Source: Bacteroidota bacterium
Lineage (GTDB): Bacteria; Bacteroidota; Bacteroidia; Flavobacteriales; Weeksellaceae
Reading direction: 5' to 3'
Length of the DNA: 18,341 bases
NCBI GenBank assembly: GCA_023419095.1
Contig: JAEZYN010000091.1
Span: 1 to 18,341 of the forward strand
Part shown: in pieces, positions 7,530 to 13,969 of the stretch
How the letters are laid out: each line of letters starts with the position of its first letter
Numbering within the stretch: the stretch's first letter is position 1
Made by a program: the position numbers and the translations under genes
Notes under the pieces: generated by a model
What the model was told of the DNA's origin: nothing
Databases searched by the model: none
What the model saw: the letters and a program-made list of their open reading frames with translations, nothing else

Positions 7530-8897
7530 ATGCAGAAAATTCGATATTCGAGGTATTTTAAGGTTTTATTCATTATAATAGATGTGCTGGTAATCACCAG
7601 TGTATTTTTATTTTATTTTTTGCGAAACTACAGCCGGCCAATTCCCCGCGATATTTGGGAACAGAATATATTTTCACTTATACTCCTGGCTTTTTTCTGG
7701 ATTCTGCTCAGCGGAACCACACGCCTGTATTCTGTGGCGCGAAATCTCACCTACACGATTTATCTGGAACGGCTTGTCACCCACATCTGTATTTTTATTT
7801 TTGGAGTAATACTTTTAGCAAAAGTCAGCAATAATGATTTTTTAAAGCAAGACCGCTTCATGATCGCAGTTACGCTTTTCGTATTGCTGGTCGTCATTAA
7901 ATCGCTAATTTCTTTTACCTTAAAATATCTGCGGAGCCGCGGCATCAATCACCGGAACATCATGTTTTTGCCAAATGACACTTCCGCCGAAATCCTTAAA
8001 AACATCTTTACCAAACGCCGCGATTATGGTTTTAAAATATTTGAATATCCCGCGCAACAGCCACTTGATCCAGAGAATCTGATTGCTTTTTGGAAAAAAT
8101 CGGGCATCCACACAATGTATGTTTCTGCGGGTGCATTGGAAAAACACCAGGAAAATAACATCTACCGTCAGGCTGAGCTTCACAAAGTGCGTATTTCGCT
8201 TATTCCCAGTATGACGAAAACAAACTTTTTCCAGTATGATCTTACGTATGTGGAGATGCAGCCAATTCTGGTTCCGTCAAAATTTCCGCTCGATTTTTTA
8301 TCAAATATTACATTAAAACGAAGTTTTGACATTGCTTTTAGCCTTGCGGTCTTACTTTTGATTGGCATCTGGCTGTTCCCGCTCATTGCAGTGCTGATAA
8401 AACTGGACGGAAAAGGTCCGGTATTTTTTACACAGCAGCGTTATGGTTTTCATGAACGCGTTTTCAGGTGCATAAAATTCCGCACGATGCGCGTAAATGG
8501 CGACTGCACGAATAAGACCACGGCGAAGAACGATGACCGGATTACCAGAATCGGCCAGTTTCTGCGAAAAACAAGTCTGGACGAATTCCCGCAGTTTATC
8601 AACGTGCTGCTGGGCGATATGTCAGTTGTAGGCCCGCGGCCGCACATGTTGCTCGTGGATGATTTTTATAAGCTGAAAATCGGTCGCTATTCCATCCGGA
8701 GCCTTGTGAAGCCGGGTGTTACAGGTTTGGCACAGGTAAATGGCCTGCGCGGCGATAATGGCGATATGGACATCCAAATGAAAAAAAGAATTCTTACGGA
8801 CGCTTTCTATGTGAAAAACTGGAGCTTCACGCTGGATTTGGTCATCATTTTGAAAACAGTTTTTCTGGTAATTGGTGGAGACAAAAATGCCAATTAA
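7530..8897 (+). CDS. Polyprenyl-phosphate sugar-1-phosphate transferase (WcaJ/WbaP-like)
   Basis: Membrane enzyme that moves a sugar 1-phosphate from a nucleotide sugar onto undecaprenyl phosphate, the first step of exopolysaccharide or O-antigen repeat synthesis. The 455 residues show four N-terminal membrane segments (about 11-31, 47-62, 83-98, 110-130), a cytosolic nucleotide-fold-like region (about 140-250) and a C-terminal bacterial sugar transferase domain. The latter begins at LKRSFDIA (262) with a re-entrant hydrophobic segment (267-291), then KFRTM (316-320), catalytic Asp351-Glu352 in SLDEFPQ, the PRP motif at 369-371 and the KPGVTGLAQ signature (394-402). The exact sugar cannot be read from sequence. 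It lies alone, with no glycosyltransferase, Wzx or Wzy gene nearby. Confidence 0.92.
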   Translation: MQKIRYSRYFKVLFIIIDVLVITSVFLFYFLRNYSRPIPRDIWEQNIFSLILLAFFWILLSGTTRLYSVARNLTYTIYLERLVTHICIFIFGVILLAKVSNNDFLKQDRFMIAVTLFVLLVVIKSLISFTLKYLRSRGINHRNIMFLPNDTSAEILKNIFTKRRDYGFKIFEYPAQQPLDPENLIAFWKKSGIHTMYVSAGALEKHQENNIYRQAELHKVRISLIPSMTKTNFFQYDLTYVEMQPILVPSKFPLDFLSNITLKRSFDIAFSLAVLLLIGIWLFPLIAVLIKLDGKGPVFFTQQRYGFHERVFRCIKFRTMRVNGDCTNKTTAKNDDRITRIGQFLRKTSLDEFPQFINVLLGDMSVVGPRPHMLLVDDFYKLKIGRYSIRSLVKPGVTGLAQVNGLRGDNGDMDIQMKKRILTDAFYVKNWSFTLDLVIILKTVFLVIGGDKNAN

Positions 8898-8933
8898 AAA
8901 TCTTAGAAATAAATAAAATACTAATTTAGCCAA

Positions 8934-9686
8934 ATGTTAAAACAACTCTTCAGCGAAATTGGAGCCTACTTTTTGCTGCTCTCGAAAAGCCTGAAAAGGC
9001 CGCAAAAAAGTTCGGTTTTTGGTAAGCTTTTTATGCGTGAGATTCACGATTTGGGCGTCAATTCTTTCGGGCTGGTTCTGTTCACCTCCATTTTTGTGGG
9101 TGCGGTAGTGGCCATCCAGATGTTCAATAATTTCAGTGCCTCATCCTTTCCCATTCCAAACGCCTTCATCGGGTACGCTACCAAAGTTGTGCTGATCCTG
9201 GAATTTGCTCCCACCATCATTTCGGTGATTTTGGCAGGTAAAGTAGGCTCCTACATAGCGTCAAGTATCGGTACCATGCGCGTAACGGAACAGATTGATG
9301 CTCTGGACATTATGGGCGTCAACTCTCCGAATTTCCTTATTTTGCCTAAAATTTTGGCCAGCGTAATTTTCAATCCTCTTCTGATCGCGATCAGCATTGT
9401 TTTCGGGATTTGGGGCGGTTATCTGGCGGGTCAGGCTACCGGAAGCTGGAGCAAAGCAGATTACATTACGGGCATTCAGATGTATATGCCGCAGCATTTT
9501 ATATGGTACGCATTTTTCAAGACCGCTATGTTCGCGTTCCTGATCGCGACAATTCCGTCTTATTTTGGTTATAATGTGAAAGGCGGCTCACTCGAAGTGG
9601 GACGTGCAAGTACGCAGGCGGTGGTTTGGACCATTGTGGCCATCATCATCACCAATTTAATTTTAACTCAAATGTTCTTAAGCTAA
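8934..9686 (+). CDS. mlaE: MlaE-family phospholipid ABC transporter permease
   Basis: Inner-membrane permease of the Mla/MCE system that moves phospholipid between inner and outer membranes and helps keep the outer membrane asymmetric. The 250 residues hold about five hydrophobic helices and the MlaE hallmarks: an amphipathic N-terminal region, the conserved segment AGKVGSYIASSIGTM (101-115) followed by VTEQIDAL (117-124), and the C-terminal GGSLEVGRAST (217-227). Its stop codon overlaps the mlaF start (TAATG at 9684-9688), typical of subunits of one transporter. The gap of 36 bases from the sugar transferase holds no terminator, so both may share a transcript. The symbol follows the family; the true donor and acceptor are unknown here. 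Confidence 0.93.
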   Translation: MLKQLFSEIGAYFLLLSKSLKRPQKSSVFGKLFMREIHDLGVNSFGLVLFTSIFVGAVVAIQMFNNFSASSFPIPNAFIGYATKVVLILEFAPTIISVILAGKVGSYIASSIGTMRVTEQIDALDIMGVNSPNFLILPKILASVIFNPLLIAISIVFGIWGGYLAGQATGSWSKADYITGIQMYMPQHFIWYAFFKTAMFAFLIATIPSYFGYNVKGGSLEVGRASTQAVVWTIVAIIITNLILTQMFLS

Positions 9687-10495
9687 TGATAGAGGTTAAA
9701 GATTTAAAGAAAAGCTTTGAGAATAATGAAGTACTCAAAGGCATTACCACCACTTTCGAGACCGGAAAGGTGAACCTCATCATTGGACAGAGCGGTTCCG
9801 GTAAGACGGTTTTCCTTAAAAGTTTGCTCAATGTTTTCCAGCCAACCTTCGGTGAAATACTTTTCGACGGACGCGATATCAATAAGATGTCTCGCGACGA
9901 AAAACAGACGCTCCGCTCAGAGATCGGCACGGTATTTCAGGGCAGCGCCCTTTTTGATTCGATGACGGTTGAGGAAAATATCACTTTCCCGCTCGATATG
10001 TTCACCAATCTGTCTTTCCGTGAGAAAAAGCGGCGTGTTTTTGAAGTGATTGGCCGTGTGCATCTTGAAAATGCAAACCGTAAATTTCCTTCCGAAATTT
10101 CCGGTGGCATGCAGAAACGTGTAGCTATTGCACGTGCGATCGTTAATAACCCGAAATACCTGTTCTGTGACGAACCCAATTCGGGGCTTGATCCGTATAC
10201 ATCAAATATCATCGACGATTTACTGCTGGAGATCACGAAAGAGTACAACACGACAACTATCATCAATTCGCATGACATGAATTCTGTAATGACAATTGGC
10301 GAGAAAATTGTATATCTGCGTCTGGGAATAAAGGAATGGGAAGGAAACAAAGACATCCTCATCAATGCAGGCAATAAAAATCTCATTGATTTCGTTTATT
10401 CGTCGGAACTTTTCAAGGAACTTCGTGAGTATTTTCTTGAAACCAACAAAACATCAATCGATAATATTGTAACAAATCCTACGAACAATGAATAA
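9686..10495 (+). CDS. mlaF: MlaF-family phospholipid ABC transporter ATPase
   Basis: Cytosolic ATPase partner of MlaE. The 269-residue product has Walker A GQSGSGKT (34-41), a Q-loop in VFQGSALFDSMT, the ABC signature ISGGMQKR with Ser139-Gly-Gly, Walker B ending in Asp162-Glu163 (FCDEPNSGLDP) and an H-loop in INSHDM. The GSALFDSMTV and SGGMQKR segments are typical of the MlaF branch. The ATG at 9686 is taken because it overlaps the mlaE stop by one base and opens the ABC fold (MIEVKDLKKSF); an earlier in-frame start at 9626 would add a His-rich stretch read from within mlaE. The last 8 bases overlap the next gene, an outer-membrane barrel. No mlaD-like substrate-binding gene is adjacent. Confidence 0.95.
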   Translation: MIEVKDLKKSFENNEVLKGITTTFETGKVNLIIGQSGSGKTVFLKSLLNVFQPTFGEILFDGRDINKMSRDEKQTLRSEIGTVFQGSALFDSMTVEENITFPLDMFTNLSFREKKRRVFEVIGRVHLENANRKFPSEISGGMQKRVAIARAIVNNPKYLFCDEPNSGLDPYTSNIIDDLLLEITKEYNTTTIINSHDMNSVMTIGEKIVYLRLGIKEWEGNKDILINAGNKNLIDFVYSSELFKELREYFLETNKTSIDNIVTNPTNNE

Positions 10496-11126
10496 ATTAT
10501 TAAGCATCGCTCTTTTAGGAGCCAGTATTTTTGCATCGGCGCAGGTTTCTGTCGCGGGTAAAGCCAATGTACTGATTCCAACCAGCTCAGCGACCTGGCA
10601 GAATTTTAGAGATGCGGCCGGCACGGCTGTAAGCGAAAACGGAAAGAATATTACGGGTTTCAACGTGGGCCTTTCACTGAAACTGGATGTGCCAACCGCC
10701 CTTTATGTAATGCCGGAGATTTATTATTCAAAGTTTAAAAATGAAGTTACTGTAACCGGCGATGTTAATAATCAACAGACAACGCTGGAGGCGAAAAACA
10801 GCCGTATTGACGTACCGGTTTTGCTCGGCTACAACCTGCTTGGCGATATGCTCAGCGCATATGTAGGTCCGGTTGCAAGTTTTAATTTAACTAAAGGTGA
10901 CGATTTCGGAACTTTTGTGCAGCAGGTGAAAGCTAAAGATTTTACGCTGGGCTACCAGTTCGGTTTGCAGAGTGAAATCAAAGATTTAATTGTTTCTGCG
11001 CGGTATGAAGGTGCATTTTCAAAAGATCAGCGAAAATTTGTAAATACGGTGGCCGGTTCAGACCAGGAAATTCAGTACGACAACAGACCCAGCTTCTTTA
11101 TGCTAGGTTTAGGATATAAATTTTAA
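10488..11126 (+). CDS. Small outer-membrane beta-barrel protein (PorT-like) coupled to mlaF
   Basis: The 212-residue product has a Sec signal peptide (cleavage likely ASA|Q, after residue 18) and a body of alternating hydrophobic and polar strands, with an aromatic terminus (GLGYKF) as in outer-membrane barrels. It resembles the small 'outer membrane beta-barrel'/PorT-type proteins common in Bacteroidota; the assignment is by pattern, not by signature. The start overlaps the end of mlaF by 8 bases, implying translational coupling, so a role in the same lipid-transport route is plausible but inferred. A bidirectional-looking terminator lies 25 bases after the stop. It could instead be a general surface protein that merely shares the transcript. 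Confidence 0.8.
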   Translation: MNKLLSIALLGASIFASAQVSVAGKANVLIPTSSATWQNFRDAAGTAVSENGKNITGFNVGLSLKLDVPTALYVMPEIYYSKFKNEVTVTGDVNNQQTTLEAKNSRIDVPVLLGYNLLGDMLSAYVGPVASFNLTKGDDFGTFVQQVKAKDFTLGYQFGLQSEIKDLIVSARYEGAFSKDQRKFVNTVAGSDQEIQYDNRPSFFMLGLGYKF

Positions 11127-11151
11127 TAAAAAAAGAAATAACATCAGTTGA

Positions 11152-11187
11152 AATCCTCAGAATCAATAGTTCTGAGGATTATTTTTT
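11152..11187 (+). terminator. Terminator of the pgi-to-barrel gene run, overlapping the 3' end of the convergent gene
   Basis: Perfect 11-base arms AATCCTCAGAA (11152-11162) and TTCTGAGGATT (11170-11180), with a 7-base loop and a following ATTTTTTG tract, form a strong plus-strand terminator. On the minus strand the hairpin covers the stop codon (11163-11165, in the loop) and last codons of the convergent small membrane protein, but the T-tract on that side is poor. Confidence 0.85.
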
Positions 11188-11480
11188 GTCAAATCATTCA
11201 CCGTTTGCTCCCGCGCAAGCTCTGCAATCTGTCTGTCCAGTTCCTCTTTCTCCTTACGCAGCTTTCTCAGTTCCTGGCGTTTTTGTTCTTCGCGCAACGC
11301 GGTTCCTTTGCTTACGTAGCCTACGATTCCACCAATTATTAAACCAATGCCAATTCCTGCAAGTATTCCCATGAGGCTGATAGGTTCAAACAGTTTTACG
11401 AATGAGAACTCAGGGAGCAGATAATAAAGCAAAAAAGCCAATGCCAAAAGCAAAAATCCTATAAAGTGTAAATTTTTCAT
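11163..11480 (-). CDS. Small membrane protein with C-terminal coiled coil, function unknown
   Basis: The 105-residue product has two hydrophobic segments (about 5-22 and 35-55, the second Gly-rich: AGIGIGLIIGGIVGY) followed by a strongly charged helix (about 62-95, repeats of Glu, Lys, Arg and Leu) that should form a coiled coil, then a short polar tail ending PQNY. This suggests a membrane-anchored scaffold or assembly factor, but I do not recognise a family. It sits downstream of the M48 gene on the same strand, separated by a terminator with a promoter-like box inside, so it may be independently expressed. Its stop codon lies in the loop of the convergent terminator hairpin. Confidence 0.72.
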   Translation of the reverse strand: MKNLHFIGFLLLALAFLLYYLLPEFSFVKLFEPISLMGILAGIGIGLIIGGIVGYVSKGTALREEQKRQELRKLRKEKEELDRQIAELAREQTVNDLTKNNPQNY

Positions 11481-11490
11481 CGTATAATAA

Positions 11491-11530
11491 TTAAAAACCT
11501 TCCCAAATTTAATAATAATTTAGGAAGGTT
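11491..11530 (-). terminator. Terminator after the M48 protease gene (minus strand)
   Basis: Arms AACCTTCC (11496-11503) and GGAAGGTT (11523-11530), extended inward by five more A/T pairs after one mismatch, with a 7-base loop. Read on the minus strand the stem is followed by TTTTTAATT. It lies about 20 bases after the M48 stop codon at 11551. Confidence 0.8.
11504..11511 (-). promoter_or_regulatory. Candidate -7 box for the small coiled-coil protein gene, inside the terminator stem
   Basis: The minus strand reads TAAATTTG, a perfect TAnnTTTG box, 24 bases before the ATG at 11480. It is formed by bases of the terminator hairpin itself. No clear -33 box is present, so its use is uncertain. 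Confidence 0.32.
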
Positions 11531-11550
11531 CATTTTCTAATATTTTAGAT

Positions 11551-12354
11551 TTAAAGTTTTCCGCCTGCTGCCTTGTAATATTCTAAAGCTTTTGGCAAAC
11601 GTGTCTGAATATCCGCCCGCCGGTTTTCCGGACTTGGGTGCGTAGAAAGGAATTCCGGTGGCCGGTTTCCGGTAGATGATGCTTCCATCCTCTCCCAGAA
11701 TGGCTGCGCCTGCCGCGGGTCGTACCCTGCCATTGCCATTAGATAAAGTCCCATTTCATCAGCTTCCAGTTCCTGGCTGCGGCCGTATTTTAGAAGTGCA
11801 ACCTGGGCACCAATCGGATAAACCTGCTGAAATATGCTGGCCATCTGACCACTGGTAGCGCTTCCTAAAACCGCGCCGCCATATTGTGCAACCATCGCCT
11901 GCGAAATTCTTTCGTTACCATGACCTGCCAATGCATGAGAAATTTCGTGACCTAAAACCACGGCAAGACCTGTATCATTCTTCGTGATTGGCAAAATGCC
12001 TGTGTACACGGCCACTTTTCCGCCCGGCATACACCATGCGTTCACCTGTTTGTCATCAATCAGATTAAATTCCCATTGATAATTCGTAAGGTCGCCTTCA
12101 CGTCCGATACTTCTATAATAGTTGTTCGCGGCATTTTTTATCCTTGCACCCACATTTTTCACGCTGTTTGCTGCTGTCGTTCCGCTTATAACTTTTGAGC
12201 TGGATAATGTTTGGCGGTATTGCTGAAGAGCCATCGCTGAAATTTCCTGATCGTTCGCCAAATGGAGCGATTTGCGGCCCGTAATCGGATTTGTAGTACA
12301 GGCAACTATTACTGCCAAAGCCCCTGCACCCATTAGTTTATTCAAATTTTTCAT
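11551..12354 (-). CDS. M48-family zinc metalloprotease, lipoprotein (BepA/Oma1-like)
   Basis: Envelope metalloprotease; relatives such as BepA and LoiP degrade misfolded outer-membrane proteins. The 267-residue product (ATG at 12354) begins with a signal peptide ending in a lipobox IVAC (Cys19), so it is probably lipid-anchored. The zinc site is visible: HEISH at 136-140 within VLGHEISHALAGHG, and Glu197 in ELEADEMG as third ligand. No TPR repeats follow, so it is the short, single-domain type. An upstream ATG at 12378 repeats the same start context (see the direct repeat at 12341-12382) and would add 8 residues; 12354 gives the cleaner signal peptide. It diverges from the DUF4251 lipoprotein and is closed by a terminator at 11491-11530. 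The specific substrate is unknown. Confidence 0.92.
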   Translation of the reverse strand: MKNLNKLMGAGALAVIVACTTNPITGRKSLHLANDQEISAMALQQYRQTLSSSKVISGTTAANSVKNVGARIKNAANNYYRSIGREGDLTNYQWEFNLIDDKQVNAWCMPGGKVAVYTGILPITKNDTGLAVVLGHEISHALAGHGNERISQAMVAQYGGAVLGSATSGQMASIFQQVYPIGAQVALLKYGRSQELEADEMGLYLMAMAGYDPRQAQPFWERMEASSTGNRPPEFLSTHPSPENRRADIQTRLPKALEYYKAAGGKL

Positions 12355-12382
12355 TGCTGTGAATTTCAGATTTTTCATTGCT
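12341..12382 (-). repeat. In-frame duplicated start region of the M48 gene
   Basis: The minus strand carries AGCAATGAAAAATCTGAA (12382-12365) and, 24 bases on, AGCAATGAAAAATTTGAA (12358-12341): 17 of 18 bases identical and in frame. Each copy holds an ATG opening with MKNL. It looks like a small tandem duplication, giving two possible starts for the same lipoprotein signal. Confidence 0.7.
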
Positions 12383-12405
12383 AAACAACTTTTATTCCAA
12401 TTAAA

Positions 12406-12437
12406 TTTTTGTGGCTTGAACATTCGCATCATATTTG
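12406..12437 (+). promoter_or_regulatory. Promoter for the DUF4251 lipoprotein gene
   Basis: TTTTTG (12406-12411), an 18-base spacer and CATATTTG (12430-12437) fit the Bacteroidota -33/-7 pattern with one mismatch in the -7 box. Transcription would start near 12444, about 15 bases before the ATG. The -7 box overlaps the inverted repeat at 12432-12446. Confidence 0.5.
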
Positions 12438-12446
12438 TATCAAATA
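12432..12446. promoter_or_regulatory. Inverted repeat over the DUF4251 promoter
   Basis: TATTTG-TAT-CAAATA: two perfect 6-base arms around a 3-base spacer, covering the -7 box and likely start point of the divergent promoter region. It could be an operator, but AT-rich symmetry around a TTTG box can arise by chance. Confidence 0.3.
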
Positions 12447-12458
12447 AAAAAATTCAAA

Positions 12459-12986
12459 ATGAAAAACCTTATAAAATACTGTACAGTGACGCTTCTTTTT
12501 ATCCTGAGCAGCTGCGGCGCTAATAGCACAATGCCGAAAGCGGAAGTGACGTCCCTTCTGCAACAGGGTGAATTCACTTTTACGGCTGAAAGAGCACATC
12601 CCACGAATGCTGATGTGATCAATGTTCTCAATTCTTTGCCAAACACAAGTTCCGCACGAGTTCTCAATCTTGATAATGGCTACAGCGTCACGATAGAAAA
12701 ATCTGAAGTAGAAGTAGAGTTACCTTACTTTGGCCGTGCTTATTCGTCAAACTATGGCTCATCAAATAATCCCTACAGATTTACAACTAAAGATTTCGGT
12801 CTAACCCAAAGAGCTGGAAAAAAAGGAAGTACGCTGTACACCATCATACCGAAGGACCGCACAGAGGCGCAGCGCTTGACCCTTGAAGTTTTTCCGCAGG
12901 GAAGAGCCTACCTGTCTGTGGAATCAAATGAGCGCCAACCTATTTCGTACAGCGGATATGTGACCAGGAATTCAGAAAAGAAATAA
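12459..12986 (+). CDS. DUF4251 domain lipoprotein
   Basis: The 175-residue product starts with a lipoprotein signal whose lipobox is LSSC (Cys19). The body matches the pattern of DUF4251, a family nearly confined to Bacteroidota: an N-terminal strand with FTAERAHP, then VTIEKSEVEVELPYFGRAY (the LPYFGRAY block is the clearest hallmark), an FTTKDFGL block, and a C-terminal part ending near YSGYV. The function of the family is unknown; it is thought to be envelope-located because of the lipid anchor. The ATG at 12459 is chosen over 12435, since the earlier one adds eight residues ahead of the signal peptide and lies in the promoter. It diverges from the M48 gene and its stop abuts that of convergent meaB. 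Confidence 0.88.
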   Translation: MKNLIKYCTVTLLFILSSCGANSTMPKAEVTSLLQQGEFTFTAERAHPTNADVINVLNSLPNTSSARVLNLDNGYSVTIEKSEVEVELPYFGRAYSSNYGSSNNPYRFTTKDFGLTQRAGKKGSTLYTIIPKDRTEAQRLTLEVFPQGRAYLSVESNERQPISYSGYVTRNSEKK

Positions 12987-13967
12987 CTACTTTTCAAAAA
13001 GTTTGGAAACAAAAAGCTTTGCTTCTGTACTTGGATTTGCCATCAGTTCAGAAGCATTTTTTTTACCTTTCTGAAACTGGCTTTCCGCATGATGATTTTC
13101 AGAAATTTGCTGCAGTATGTAAGCGTGCACCCAATATTTGAAACGTTTTTCTGCCTGCTCACGCCGGACTGCCTCAAATCTTCCGTTAGACTTCTTCAGC
13201 AGTAAAAACTCATGCAGCTTTTCATAAACTTCGCGGAGTCCTTCGCTTTTTAATGCACTGCCAAGAAGTACAGGAACCGTCCAGTTGCTTTCTTTCGGTG
13301 AAAGAAAATGAAGGGCGCGCATCAGTTCGATTTTAGTGTTTTTGGCAAGTGTGCGGTTGTGTTCATCTACTTTATTAATGAAAATTAAATCCACCATCTC
13401 CATGATGCCACGCTTTATGCCCTGCAGTTCGTCACCACCGCCCGTAATTTTTAAGAAAACAAAAGCGTCTGTGATATCCGCGACCAGCACCTCGCTCTGG
13501 CCGACACCCACGGTTTCAATTAAAATATAATCAAAACCCGCCGCCTCACAGATCAGCATCGTTTCAAAAGTCGCATTCGCCACACCACCAAGAAATCCCG
13601 ATGTAGGCGAGGGTCTGATAAACACTTCATCCATTTTAGCAAGTTCCTCCATCCGCGTCTTATCGCCCAAGATGGATCCTTTATTTAGCGAGGAGCTCGG
13701 ATCAATGGCCAAAACAGCAATGCGATGGCCTTTTTCAACCAAAATTTTCCCGTAATTTTCTATAAAAGTCGATTTTCCTGCACCCGGAACACCCGTGATG
13801 CCGACACGTACGGAATTGCCTGTCTGTGGCATAATATTTCGGAGCAACTCGTCCGCCAGTTCGCGGTGTGCGGCTTTTTTACTTTCTACCAGCGTAATCG
13901 CCTTGCCAATAATTCTCTTATCGCCAGTTTTTATGCCATCTAAAAGTTGCTGAAGTGTAAGTTCCAT
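12987..13967 (-). CDS. meaB: Methylmalonyl-CoA mutase-associated GTPase MeaB
   Basis: Cytosolic G3E P-loop GTPase that gates loading of adenosylcobalamin into methylmalonyl-CoA mutase and protects the enzyme from inactivation. The 326 residues show Walker A GVPGAGKST (59-67), the base-binding-side DPSSSLNKGSILGDKTRM (89-106), RPSPTSGFLGG (118-128), ETVGVGQSE (151-159) and NKVD (198-201). This order is specific to MeaB/ArgK. The start is 2 bases after the stop of the epimerase gene, suggesting coupled translation. The mutase genes are not in the window, so MeaB is here uncoupled from its usual partners. The C-terminal arm (about 270-326), used for dimer contacts, is present. Confidence 0.95.
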   Translation of the reverse strand: MELTLQQLLDGIKTGDKRIIGKAITLVESKKAAHRELADELLRNIMPQTGNSVRVGITGVPGAGKSTFIENYGKILVEKGHRIAVLAIDPSSSLNKGSILGDKTRMEELAKMDEVFIRPSPTSGFLGGVANATFETMLICEAAGFDYILIETVGVGQSEVLVADITDAFVFLKITGGGDELQGIKRGIMEMVDLIFINKVDEHNRTLAKNTKIELMRALHFLSPKESNWTVPVLLGSALKSEGLREVYEKLHEFLLLKKSNGRFEAVRREQAEKRFKYWVHAYILQQISENHHAESQFQKGKKNASELMANPSTEAKLFVSKLFEK

Positions 13968-13969
13968 AA

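Noticed and set aside
9626..9685. Upstream start for mlaF giving a His-rich N-terminus (CGHHHH)
   Set aside because: It lies inside mlaE in another frame; the ATG at 9686, overlapping the mlaE stop, is the normal MlaF start.
12984..13020. Short AT hairpin (ACTTTT/AAAAGT) as a terminator between DUF4251 and meaB
   Set aside because: The loop would be only two bases and the stem is all A/T apart from one pair; it is inside the meaB coding end.
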